A DNA stretch of 64,000 bases, taken from an uncultured Bacteroidales bacterium. GTDB lineage: Bacteria; Bacteroidota; Bacteroidia; Bacteroidales; P3. This document shows positions 8,156-15,655 of the stretch, piece after piece (position 1 is the stretch's first letter; every line of letters starts with the position of its first letter). The translations under genes and the position numbers were made by a program. Location of the stretch: assembly GCA_900316055.1 (NCBI GenBank), contig ONBK01000014.1, forward strand, positions 62,001 through 126,000, written 5' to 3'. The notes under the pieces are model-generated. The model saw nothing but the letters and a program-made list of their open reading frames with translations, was not told where the DNA came from and did no database searches.

Positions 8156-9321
8156 GCTGAATGTTTTCTGCGGAAGAGGATATTCCCGACGATGCCCCAT
8201 AAGTATCGCCAGTCGGTTTTGAAGGGGTGTTCGAGGTAAGCCACGAGGTAGCGCCGCTCGCTCTCCTGTACCTCTTCGAGGGTCTTGGGAGATGTCCGCT
8301 CGTAGTAGAATGGAGGCAGTAGGCCGGGTTTGGTGCGGCTACGAAGTTCCTGCATCTCGGTGGAATAGAGGTTAAAGTACTGTTTGCTCAGTGGACGCAC
8401 ACCCACCAACTTGATATCGCCTCGCAGCAGATTCCACACCATCGGCAGTTCGTCGAGCCACACTTTACGCAGGAACCGTCCCCAAGCGGTGACACGGTAG
8501 TCGTCCTTGAATTTGCCTCCAATCTCCAGATGTTGGTATTGGTAGATATAGGATTGGATATACTCCGAGTAGGTGAACATGGTGCGGAACTTGTGTACCA
8601 CGATATCTTTTCCGTTCTTTCCTTTGCGTTGCAGGTGGATGATGGGCGAACCTGTGGGCTCTGTATCCTGCACCGGGGATTTGATTTTTCGGGCGGTGAC
8701 GAAGAACTCACCTTGACGGAACTGTTCATCGACCACCTCGAATCCAGCACGGTAAAGGCGTCCAAGTATCTCCACTCGACTAAAGGTGCGGTTCTTGCCA
8801 TCGGTTAAAGCAAAGTAGAGCTTGCGTGTGAACCTAAGTTTCGGACAGACACGATGCCACAGGTATTGACTCCCGGCTACCACCTGCCGCACTCCCCAGG
8901 GATAGGTTGCTTCTATCATTTTGCGTTTCAGCAAGGCCGTCATCGAATGGCAACAGAGATAGGAGCCATAGTCCAGCATCTCGTTGGCCATATAGAGGCA
9001 CTCGTTCAACTTCTGTAGAGTGTGCATCGGACGTGTAAAGAAGACGATCTTCGGATGTTTGTCGTTGAGTCGGTAGTTCAATGCTTCCGGAGTGAGAGTC
9101 GAGAGGGGGATGACGGCCATAATGGGGCGCAAATCTTTGTTGACGCTAAGCCATTTGAGCCATTCTTTAGGAGAAAGGTGCGATGTGATGTCGAGAATCT
9201 CTTTCACCTCGACATTCTCCACGTGGTCTTCCGATAGTTTCGCTCCCCTGTCCGTACCTTGTTCGGTGTAGGGCTGGTTGGAATCCAACTCATATTGGAG
9301 TCTGAACAGCGCTTTCTTCAT
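8152..9321 (-). CDS. Bacterial sugar transferase domain protein with an atypical soluble N-terminus
   Basis: 389 residues. From about residue 225 it matches the bacterial sugar transferase family: IIHLQRKGKNGKDI, VHKFRTMF, WGRFLRKVWLDELPMVWNLL, GDIKLVGVRPLS and RTKPGLLPPF. The LDELP motif near residue 286 carries the Asp-Glu catalytic pair known from PglC-type phosphoglycosyl transferases. The usual hydrophobic re-entrant helix just before the QRxGKNG motif is absent; a 220-residue mostly polar N-terminus replaces it. By family it would attach the first sugar-1-phosphate to undecaprenyl phosphate, starting the repeat unit, but membrane anchoring must differ. It is the second gene of the operon with ATGA overlaps on both sides. 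Confidence 0.8.
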   Translation of the reverse strand: MKKALFRLQYELDSNQPYTEQGTDRGAKLSEDHVENVEVKEILDITSHLSPKEWLKWLSVNKDLRPIMAVIPLSTLTPEALNYRLNDKHPKIVFFTRPMHTLQKLNECLYMANEMLDYGSYLCCHSMTALLKRKMIEATYPWGVRQVVAGSQYLWHRVCPKLRFTRKLYFALTDGKNRTFSRVEILGRLYRAGFEVVDEQFRQGEFFVTARKIKSPVQDTEPTGSPIIHLQRKGKNGKDIVVHKFRTMFTYSEYIQSYIYQYQHLEIGGKFKDDYRVTAWGRFLRKVWLDELPMVWNLLRGDIKLVGVRPLSKQYFNLYSTEMQELRSRTKPGLLPPFYYERTSPKTLEEVQESERRYLVAYLEHPFKTDWRYLWGIVGNILFRRKHSA

Positions 9322-9797
9322 TCGGCAGTGTCTGCTTTTTTTAAGAAGTCTGGGTGGATATAGACCGTGGCCACAGCTACCACGCCAGGGATGGTTATCA
9401 CCAGTCGACGGTCTTTTTTGATACGTTTGATATGTCCTTCGGCGCCTTTGAAAGGGCCGTCGGTCACCACCACGCGGTCGCCAAGGTGGTACTCGGGTCG
9501 GTCGTCGCCAAGGAACAACAGTCCTTGGTAACCGGAGCTGACTACGAAACGGAATATCTCCATTTCGCGGTCTGGAATAACGGCAGGCTGACGACTGTCC
9601 AGTCTGGTATAGGGGACAGCATCGTTGCGGTGTTTAGCGGCAAACTGGCTTAGTTTCTCTTCTCCACAGTGCAGGAAAAACAAAGAACTGATGATATCTG
9701 TAGGGGCGAAGTATTCGAGTCCCAATGCTATGCTGTCGTTCACCAACGGCATCACACGGTTGTAGAAAATCCTAAAAGCGTACCAGTTCTTATCCAT
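9318..9797 (-). CDS. upxY: UpxY-type NusG-family transcription antiterminator
   Basis: 159 residues. MDKNWYAFRIFYNRV is the N-terminal NGN-domain strand, and residues 105-140 (YHLGDRVVVTDGPFKGAEG) are the KOW domain. In Bacteroides, UpxY proteins are encoded first in capsule loci and let RNA polymerase read through the long leader of their own operon. The same arrangement is seen here: first gene, a leader of about 140 nt, and seven or more polysaccharide genes downstream. The start is well supported by a strong GGAGGAGG Shine-Dalgarno sequence just upstream of the ATG at 9797. No gene for the antagonist UpxZ is visible next to it. Confidence 0.9.
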   Translation of the reverse strand: MDKNWYAFRIFYNRVMPLVNDSIALGLEYFAPTDIISSLFFLHCGEEKLSQFAAKHRNDAVPYTRLDSRQPAVIPDREMEIFRFVVSSGYQGLLFLGDDRPEYHLGDRVVVTDGPFKGAEGHIKRIKKDRRLVITIPGVVAVATVYIHPDFLKKADTAE

Positions 9798-9947
9798 TAT
9801 CCCTCCTCCTCCACATAAGATGTGGAGTTCTTGGCAGGTTTATCAGTCTTTTGCGTTCTGATTCACGGGCGCCCCTGTCCAAGGGTGTTGCCGCAACCCT
9901 ATCATTCTCAGTGAGAAACAAAAAATCACTCTCATGGAAGTCTTCTG
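9798..9947 (-). promoter_or_regulatory. Leader of the upxY polysaccharide operon
   Basis: About 140 nt between the predicted start of transcription and upxY. It contains a GC-rich hairpin candidate at 9882-9900 (AGGG...CCCT with an inner TTG/CAA stem) and a weaker AGTGA/TCACT stem near 9910-9930. A leader of this size is where a UpxY protein would act on its own operon. Folding is inferred by eye. Confidence 0.45.
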
Positions 9948-9955
9948 CAAATATA
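9948..9955 (-). promoter_or_regulatory. Promoter -7 element TATATTTG for the upxY operon
   Basis: Matches the Bacteroidota -7 consensus TAnnTTTG on the minus strand in an AT-rich setting. The -33 TTTG element is poorly conserved here. No inverted repeats flank it, so there is no sign of a phase-variable (invertible) promoter. Confidence 0.65.
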
Positions 9956-9990
9956 CGTTTTTTTTATATTAATAAAAAAATTATTGTTTT

Positions 9991-10030
9991 ATGAAAAAAA
10001 TAGGCGGAAATGGCAACAGCCATTTCCGCC
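9991..10030 (-). terminator. Rho-independent terminator of the M49-like peptidase gene
   Basis: A perfect 12-bp stem (GGCGGAAATGGC, loop AACA, GCCATTTCCGCC) at 10003-10030, followed on the minus strand by TATTTTTTTC. It lies 20 bp after the stop codon. Confidence 0.92.
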
Positions 10031-10050
10031 TAAAAACCAGAGTGATTATT

Positions 10051-11688
10051 TTAGAGACCAAGGACTTCTGCTCCTTGGTTGTAGATGATGTCACGGGGGA
10101 TGTTGGCATCACGGATGGCATCGAGGTCTTTCTGTAGCTCGGGGCTGATTTTGCCGTTCTTATCGCTGTAGGCCTTCGCGGCTTTCATGTCGCCGTCGCC
10201 TTCTATTTTGATAATGAGGGAAGCCCATTCACGGGCAGCCTTGCGGGCATTCTCGACATTAATGAGATACTTGCCCTCTTTGTCGCGGCTGAAGGCTCCG
10301 TGCTCCTTGAAGAAGTTGTAGCACATGATGTTGGCTACACCGTGAGCCTCGGTGGCGCCGAAGCGCACAGAGCGGAGGATGCCGGCGATGAAAGTGACAT
10401 AGTTCTCTTCAATGGTGCTGTTTGTGATGTAACCCTTCTCGATGAGCTGCTCGGTGAGGAAGAGACCGCAGACGTCGGCTTTGGCTTCCTCCCACGCGCT
10501 GTAGAGGCTGCCGAGGGCCTGACGGCAGGGACCACGGCCGGTGATGGTGTTCTTGATGCCCAATCCATGGGCCACCTCATGGTAGCACGTGTTGCCGAAG
10601 AAGGCGTTGAAGGTCACCTTGTCGACCTGTTTCTCGCTGACCATCAGTTTGGCGATGGGGACCATGATATTGTCGAACTTGGCCTGCATGGCGTTTTTGA
10701 GTTGCAGACGGCGGCTGCCTTTTTTCAGCTGCACACGCTCGTCGTTGGGCAGGTTGATGGCAATGGTCTTCGAGCCCGCATTGCAGTCGCCGGCATAATA
10801 GACCACATCGTAGACATTGATGTCGCAGTCCGTGCCGGGAACCTCTTTCTTGTATTTGTCCTCGCAGGGCAACAGCTTTTGCATCTCCGGCAGCAGGGCA
10901 GCAAATTTGCTCAGGTCACTGCTCCATTTCTCATCTTTGATGAGCACGAAGGCTTCATGCGAGCACTTCAGTCCGTTGATACCATCGTCGTAGTTCTCGA
11001 TGGGCCCCACGACGAAGTCCAGACGACTGTCTTTCATGTCCATCCAAATCATGTCGCTCTCGAAATAGTCGTCGGTGCGGAAGGCTTCGCGACGGGCTTC
11101 GAGGTATTTCTTCAATCCCTCGTTCTCGGCAAGCCCGATGGCTTTCTCGAGGAGCATATCGACGTGCTCAAGCTCTTTGGCGTAGGCCTTGTGATAGGGG
11201 AGGACATAGAGTTTTCCTTTGGCATCACGACGGATAACGCTGTACTGGCTCTCCTTCAGCGGGTCTTTCAACTCGTCAAATTCTTTCTTTGTCATATCGA
11301 CAGGGTAGAAATTGCAGCCAGCAGGACGCTCCTTGTAGCCCGGGAGGAAGGGACGCTCACTGTCCAAACGGTCCCAGGCACCATAGTGAATCTCGGCAAA
11401 AGCACGGAGAGCGGGATCCTTGATCTCTCTCAGTTTGGCACGATTCTCGTTGCCGAAATATTCGTCCCAGTAGATGTCGTCCATCACCTGTCCGATTTCG
11501 ATGAAGGTTCTCACCAACTCACGCTCGTTGTCCGAGAGGGTTTTCACGAGGTCGGAAGTGAGCTTGAACTCGGCATATTCTTTCACTTTTTGCTTGATAT
11601 CGGAGTGTTTTGTGTCAATTTTTTTGGGTTGCGCAATGCCTCCGAATAGAGTTGTCAATGCCATGACGAAAACGATTAATTTCTTCAT
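10051..11688 (-). CDS. Secreted zinc peptidase of the M49 / dipeptidyl-peptidase III type
   Basis: 545 residues with a signal peptide (MKKLIVFVMALTTLFGGIAQ). CYHEVAHGLG near residue 366 and EEAKADVCG near residue 397 match the variant zinc motif of family M49 (HExxxH/G plus EExxAD): two His and one Glu bind zinc, the first Glu is catalytic. The N-terminal half is a helix-rich substrate domain (PFLPGYKERPAG, NFYPVDM). The predicted location is periplasmic, and the function probably removal of dipeptides from short peptides; specificity is unknown. It is transcribed alone, with its own promoter and a strong terminator, and is not part of the flanking polysaccharide operons. Confidence 0.82.
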   Translation of the reverse strand: MKKLIVFVMALTTLFGGIAQPKKIDTKHSDIKQKVKEYAEFKLTSDLVKTLSDNERELVRTFIEIGQVMDDIYWDEYFGNENRAKLREIKDPALRAFAEIHYGAWDRLDSERPFLPGYKERPAGCNFYPVDMTKKEFDELKDPLKESQYSVIRRDAKGKLYVLPYHKAYAKELEHVDMLLEKAIGLAENEGLKKYLEARREAFRTDDYFESDMIWMDMKDSRLDFVVGPIENYDDGINGLKCSHEAFVLIKDEKWSSDLSKFAALLPEMQKLLPCEDKYKKEVPGTDCDINVYDVVYYAGDCNAGSKTIAINLPNDERVQLKKGSRRLQLKNAMQAKFDNIMVPIAKLMVSEKQVDKVTFNAFFGNTCYHEVAHGLGIKNTITGRGPCRQALGSLYSAWEEAKADVCGLFLTEQLIEKGYITNSTIEENYVTFIAGILRSVRFGATEAHGVANIMCYNFFKEHGAFSRDKEGKYLINVENARKAAREWASLIIKIEGDGDMKAAKAYSDKNGKISPELQKDLDAIRDANIPRDIIYNQGAEVLGL

Positions 11689-11730
11689 TATTAGTTTATT
11701 TAATTATTATTTGTATTTCGTACCTTTTTG

Positions 11731-11738
11731 CAAATATA
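11731..11738 (-). promoter_or_regulatory. Promoter -7 element TATATTTG for the M49-like gene
   Basis: Exact TAnnTTTG match on the minus strand 43 bp upstream of the start codon, within an AT-rich tract. It is back to back with the tRNA-Ser promoter. Confidence 0.7.
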
Positions 11739-11746
11739 CATTTTTT

Positions 11747-11777
11747 TTTGCCATATTGAAAAAAAGTTGTACTTTTG
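11747..11777 (+). promoter_or_regulatory. tRNA-Ser promoter (TTTG, 19-bp spacer, TACTTTTG)
   Basis: TTTG at about 11747-11750 followed by CCA, a 19-bp spacer and TACTTTTG at 11770-11777, then CACCCG. The same layout, including CCA after TTTG and CACCCG after the -7 box, is found at the tRNA-Asp and tRNA-His genes in this window. Confidence 0.8.
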
Positions 11778-11810
11778 CACCCGATTTTGAGAAACGGAAC
11801 TGAGTTTTTT

Positions 11811-11838
11811 TCAATTTTCAATTCTCAATTTTCAATTT
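11811..11838. repeat. Heptamer array TCAATTT in the tRNA-Ser leader
   Basis: Four 7-bp units (TCAATTT, TCAATTC, TCAATTT, TCAATTT) ending 4 bp before the mature tRNA 5' end, so they would be part of the precursor transcript. Same family as arrays at 33658 and 56821. Confidence 0.8.
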
Positions 11839-11842
11839 ACTT

Positions 11843-11930
11843 GGAAAGGTGCTCGAGTGGTTGAAGAGGCCCGCCTGGAAAGCGAGTAAGCGTTAACAGC
11901 GCTTCAAGGGTTCGAATCCCTTCCTTTCCG
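11843..11930 (+). tRNA. tRNA-Ser (anticodon GGA)
   Basis: Acceptor stem GGAAAGG pairs with CCTTTCC, the D-arm contains GAGTGGTTGAAGAGGC, the anticodon loop CTGGAAA centres on GGA, a long variable arm follows as expected for serine, and the T-arm is GGGTTCGAATCCC. Discriminator is G; CCA is not encoded. Confidence 0.95.
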
Positions 11931-11935
11931 CTGAA

Positions 11936-11985
11936 AAATTGCCGTAAGTGCTTGTTGAAAACAGCTCTTACGGCAATTTCTTTTC
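11936..11985. terminator. Bidirectional terminator between tRNA-Ser and the KamC-like gene
   Basis: Stem AATTGCCGTAAG / CTTACGGCAATT with T-rich tails on both strands. It can end the tRNA transcript on the plus strand and the wza-kamC operon on the minus strand. Confidence 0.8.
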
Positions 11986-12009
11986 TCTGTGTGCAGGAAA
12001 ATGTGTAGG

Positions 12010-13398
12010 TTAATTCAAAAGCTTCTCTTGGGCGAGAGCTATCATCTCGGAGTCGCACTGGAGGATGGTGGCGATGCGCAAAGCCTCGTGGGGTACGTTG
12101 TCGCTCTGGTCCTCGGTGAGGGAGTAGTCGATGAAGCGGTTGATGTTCTGTGGATTAAGGGGTAGGTCGGCGAGATCCTCCACGAAGCCTTTCACCCTCA
12201 GGCGGCGACAGTCGACACCCAATTGACTGTAATGGGTAGTGATGAGGGTAAAAGAGTTCAAGGTGTTGAGAATCTTGATGATGGCCTGTACAAGAGCCTT
12301 TCCCTCAACGGGATTGGTGGTACGTGCTGGTTCGTCAATGAGCACCAGCATTTCGCGACTGCGGCAGGTGCTTAGGATGTCACTAATCTTAATGATTTCG
12401 GCAGCATAGGAGGAGAGTCCGTTCATTTCGTCCTGGTCGTCACCGATGGAGGTGACAACACCCTCGAGGAGTCTTATAACGGCTTTGCTTGCAGGAACAT
12501 ACATGCCACACTGTGCCATTATCTGCGAGGTGCCCACACTTTTGAGAAGCACCGTCTTGCCCGCCATATTGGCACCAGTGATGAGGCAGACTCCCAGATG
12601 CAGGGTGATGTCGACAGGCTGGTAGCGCAGTTTCTGTTTCTCATTGCGCTCTTTCAATCTTGGATTGACAAGTCCCTTGTATTCAATGATATCTCCGATT
12701 TCCGGTTGTGAAAGTTCCCAACGGATAGAGAGGTCGGCTTTGGCGAGTAGGAAATCGGTATAAGCCATTTGTTCCATGGTTGTTATGAGGTTTTTTGACC
12801 ATGGATGAAGTTGGTCGGAGAGTCGGAGGCAAACTTCGTTCTGAATCTCGTTTTGTTCGGCCAACAGTTGGCTGATGCGAACGGGATCGCCTTCGGAGGT
12901 CTGTAGTGCGTTGAGCTCACGTCTCAAAGGGGTTAGCCGAGGGTCGTAACTGTCATAGATGTAAAAGTTTGCGATGCCTGTGTGATCGGGGTCGAGTAGG
13001 GAGAACACCTCAGTGGTCTCTGGAATGGGTAGGATATCTCCAAGGCCCATGTTGGCAATGGCATTCTTGGCTGTCTGCGAAAGTTGTGAGAGATTCTTGA
13101 TTTCAAACAGTTCCACCTCGTTCAGCGCGGTGTGGTTGGACAGAGAAGCAAGGGTGCCCTGCAGGTCGTGCAGGCACATCAGGCAATGGCGCAGGTCGAT
13201 ATAGGGTTTCTTGTATTTAAACTCCCGAGTGGCTTGAATGGCGAGGTTGAGACGATTCCATTCGGCACGCAGCTTGTCAGCATTGTTGTAGAACTCGGTG
13301 TTGAGCATGCACCGTCGTCCAGCGGACGACATAAAATCCATGCTGTCAATGATATATTGGAATCCCGCGTCTTGTTTTATGAGTTCTTTTATCTTCAT
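12010..13398 (-). CDS. kamC: MutS-like ATPase resembling aminomutase reactivase subunit KamC
   Basis: 462 residues. The C-terminal half is a MutS-family ATPase: Walker A GANMAGKT near residue 280, VTSIGDDQDEMNGLSSYAAE in place of the MutS signature loop, Walker B LVLIDEPARTTNP and LITTHYSQLG. The N-terminus lacks the MutS mismatch-recognition domain and is too short for MutS or MutS2. Stand-alone MutS-like ATPases of this size are encoded with lysine 5,6-aminomutase and named KamC; they are thought to help reactivate the B12 enzyme. Adjacent to a KamB-like gene here, which supports the call, but no aminomutase gene is in the window. Alternative: an unrelated MutS-like protein. Confidence 0.62.
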   Translation of the reverse strand: MKIKELIKQDAGFQYIIDSMDFMSSAGRRCMLNTEFYNNADKLRAEWNRLNLAIQATREFKYKKPYIDLRHCLMCLHDLQGTLASLSNHTALNEVELFEIKNLSQLSQTAKNAIANMGLGDILPIPETTEVFSLLDPDHTGIANFYIYDSYDPRLTPLRRELNALQTSEGDPVRISQLLAEQNEIQNEVCLRLSDQLHPWSKNLITTMEQMAYTDFLLAKADLSIRWELSQPEIGDIIEYKGLVNPRLKERNEKQKLRYQPVDITLHLGVCLITGANMAGKTVLLKSVGTSQIMAQCGMYVPASKAVIRLLEGVVTSIGDDQDEMNGLSSYAAEIIKISDILSTCRSREMLVLIDEPARTTNPVEGKALVQAIIKILNTLNSFTLITTHYSQLGVDCRRLRVKGFVEDLADLPLNPQNINRFIDYSLTEDQSDNVPHEALRIATILQCDSEMIALAQEKLLN

Positions 13399-13459
13399 TG
13401 GTTCTTCATTTTTTCTCTCTTCTTTTCTTGTCTTCCTCTTATCCTCTTTTTACCTTCCT

Positions 13460-14470
13460 TTAAAGTCCTTCTATCTTTTTTACATCGTAGACAGGGGTCT
13501 GTAAGGCATCGCTCAGCGCCTCGCAAGTGCTCTTGGAATCAAGGAGAAAGCCTTGTGGAGAGGTGGGGTTGAGGGTGACGGCGATAAGTTTCGACCGCTG
13601 CAGCACCATCAGTCGTCCGTCGCGACGGGTGAATTCCACATAGGCCTCTGGTGTGATGAATAGTTTTGTGAAGTCTCTTGCTATCAGCGTGATGCCTTTC
13701 TCTTTGGATGCCAAAATACGTAGCAGGCGGTCGCTCACGGCTCCCGAGGCAAAGAGGGTTTTCCCGAAGCGCAGGATGTCTTTCTCGGCACGGTCGATGA
13801 GGAACACCGAAGCGATGCCTAAATCATGAGGCTCCCCATCGTTGTCGACAGCCCATAGTCCTGAAGGTATGATGTTTAGTTTCTCTCGTAGGTCATTGTC
13901 TACCTCCTCGAGGAGGATGAGGTTGTGCAAGAATTTGGTCTTGGAGACAAGCTGTTTGACATTGGCCGATACGGCGGCTCCGGTGGCCAATATCATGGCT
14001 TCGGTGACGGTAGGGGAGGCGAGGCTCAGACGTGACAGCGCCCCGTCTACGATAGAGAGGCTACAGCCCATGGAATCAAGCATCTGTATCTGCTCGCGCA
14101 ACGCTCCAGTGGTGGCGGCTCCCGACAGAAGCACCTTGCCTTGTACCAGCACGCGGGCGGTCACCAAGGGCCCCAACGAGGTGCGTCGTGAATCAACATG
14201 TTCGAGTACGCTCACCACCTGTCGCTTCATGTAATGCTGCTCGGAGGTGATGAAACGGGTGCCTTTGTAGAGGGTGATTTCCGGCTTGGCAGTGGCGAAG
14301 ACGGCATCCACCTGTTCGCCATCAACACCGATGGAGGTGACGCCGAGCGACACCTCCATCTGGTTCAGTCTTTGTAGTATGTAATTGAGGCAAACGGTCT
14401 TTCCTGTGTTTTTCTCTAATCCAACAATGGAAAGACTGCGGTGGCGTAGTATGTCGCGAACAAAAGGCAC
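13460..14470 (-). CDS. kamB: P-loop protein resembling aminomutase reactivase subunit KamB
   Basis: 336 residues. SLSIVGLEKNTGKTVCLNYI near residue 15 contains a variant Walker A (GLEKNTGKT). SLGVTSIGVDGEQVD and a serine/alanine-rich core (IVDGALSRLSLASP, GAAVSANV) follow; no membrane segment. This pattern resembles the KamB protein that accompanies KamC in lysine fermentation clusters. It begins 3 bp after the wzz-like gene, so it is in the export operon, and a 61-bp pyrimidine-rich spacer separates it from the KamC-like gene. Its role here is unclear: reactivation of a B12 enzyme encoded elsewhere is the family-based guess. Confidence 0.55.
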   Translation of the reverse strand: MPFVRDILRHRSLSIVGLEKNTGKTVCLNYILQRLNQMEVSLGVTSIGVDGEQVDAVFATAKPEITLYKGTRFITSEQHYMKRQVVSVLEHVDSRRTSLGPLVTARVLVQGKVLLSGAATTGALREQIQMLDSMGCSLSIVDGALSRLSLASPTVTEAMILATGAAVSANVKQLVSKTKFLHNLILLEEVDNDLREKLNIIPSGLWAVDNDGEPHDLGIASVFLIDRAEKDILRFGKTLFASGAVSDRLLRILASKEKGITLIARDFTKLFITPEAYVEFTRRDGRLMVLQRSKLIAVTLNPTSPQGFLLDSKSTCEALSDALQTPVYDVKKIEGL

Positions 14471-14473
14471 GAC

Positions 14474-15649
14474 TTACTGCTCCTCCTCTTTTTTGCTTTC
14501 GGGTTCTTTCGTTCCTTCAGTTTTTTTGAACGAGGCTCTGAATTTGTGCCAATAACTTTTGCCAAGCACGATGCCGCATCCCAGCACGAAGCCGAGGAAG
14601 GTCCATACGATGACAGTCTTGGCGCGGCTGTTGTCGGGCTTCATGGGGATGGTGACCGGCTGGATGACGGCGAAGATAGGCATGTCTTTCTTCACTTGCA
14701 TTTTGGCCTGCTCCAGTTGCTTGGCCATTTCCATGTAGATGGAGTTGGCGACGTTGTATTTGGAACGCAGACGTTCTTTGCCAATGTTGGCTGTCGTGGT
14801 GACGACATCCTGGAAGCGGTCGGTGCTACCGGCCAAAGCAGCTTGGTAGCGTTCGGCCTCTTCTTTGGCCTCGTAATAACGTGCCTGGATGTAGTCCAGT
14901 TCGCTCTTCGATTTCTCCACACGGATACGGGTCACCTCCTCCTGCAGTAACTGCTGTGCATTCATGGCTAGTTCGGCGGTCTGAATGGGTTCAGTGCCAT
15001 GGGTCACCAAAGTGATGGTTCCCTCTTTCTTGTCAACATTGAGGGAGAGGAAGGAACCGAACTTATCCAGCATCTTCTGTTCGTCGGGAGTCACTACAAC
15101 AGGCTTGCGGGTGTTGCTAGAGTCCGGGACAGCGGGGATTGCAGGAGCCACCTCTTTCTTTTCTCCGCTGATGGCACCGATAATCACTCCCGGCAGTCCG
15201 ATGGTGTATCTCAAGACATAGTCCATCGCTGTCGGTTTCTCATATCCGGCCAGCGCATAGTCGAGCATGCTGATCATCGTGTCGCACTTCTCATAGTGCA
15301 TGGGTGTGTGCATCAGCTTCAGGCGGAAGGGTACGCTGTTGACAATCTGTGGGTAGACAAGGGGTGACAGCTCTCCGCCATTCGAAGAGGTGCCCAGATC
15401 GAAGCCCGCCAGTGATGCCAAACTACTTAAGCCTGAACTTTTGGCAGAACCCATCTGGGGCACCATGACGGTGCTGACAGAGTAGGTGCGTTTCATCGTC
15501 ACTGCCGACAGGATGCCCAACGCGACAAAGATGCCGAGGGTGATGAAGATGGTCTTGCGGCCGGCCCAAAGGTTGCCAAGCAGCGCTTTGATGTCGATGC
15601 CTTCGTTTTCCTCTTCGGGAGCAGGGGTGTTGTTGAGATTCTCTTCCAT
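14474..15649 (-). CDS. wzz: Wzz/GNVR-type polysaccharide chain-length and co-export protein
   Basis: 391 residues. One membrane segment near residues 32-52 (TIFITLGIFVALGILSAVTM) precedes a periplasmic domain with VMVPQMG, followed by a coiled-coil region around residues 240-320. A second membrane segment lies near residues 345-365 (AKTVIVWTFLGFVLGCGIVL) with a short charged tail. No C-terminal tyrosine-kinase domain. The layout is that of Wzz/PCP proteins, which set chain length or link the inner membrane to the outer-membrane exporter. It follows the wza-like gene with a 6-bp gap, as usual for such pairs. Confidence 0.88.
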   Translation of the reverse strand: MEENLNNTPAPEEENEGIDIKALLGNLWAGRKTIFITLGIFVALGILSAVTMKRTYSVSTVMVPQMGSAKSSGLSSLASLAGFDLGTSSNGGELSPLVYPQIVNSVPFRLKLMHTPMHYEKCDTMISMLDYALAGYEKPTAMDYVLRYTIGLPGVIIGAISGEKKEVAPAIPAVPDSSNTRKPVVVTPDEQKMLDKFGSFLSLNVDKKEGTITLVTHGTEPIQTAELAMNAQQLLQEEVTRIRVEKSKSELDYIQARYYEAKEEAERYQAALAGSTDRFQDVVTTTANIGKERLRSKYNVANSIYMEMAKQLEQAKMQVKKDMPIFAVIQPVTIPMKPDNSRAKTVIVWTFLGFVLGCGIVLGKSYWHKFRASFKKTEGTKEPESKKEEEQ

Positions 15650-15655
15650 ATCTTG

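Noticed and set aside
9798..10050. Possible invertible (phase-variable) capsule promoter upstream of upxY
   Set aside because: No inverted repeats flank the TATATTTG box and no invertase gene is present.
10300..11649. A 449-codon open frame antisense to the M49-like gene
   Set aside because: It mirrors a well-supported peptidase gene, has no recognisable domain or ribosome site, and such long shadows are expected at this base composition.
12010..13398. DNA mismatch repair protein MutS or MutS2
   Set aside because: Too short, no mismatch-recognition or Smr domain, and paired with a KamB-like gene.
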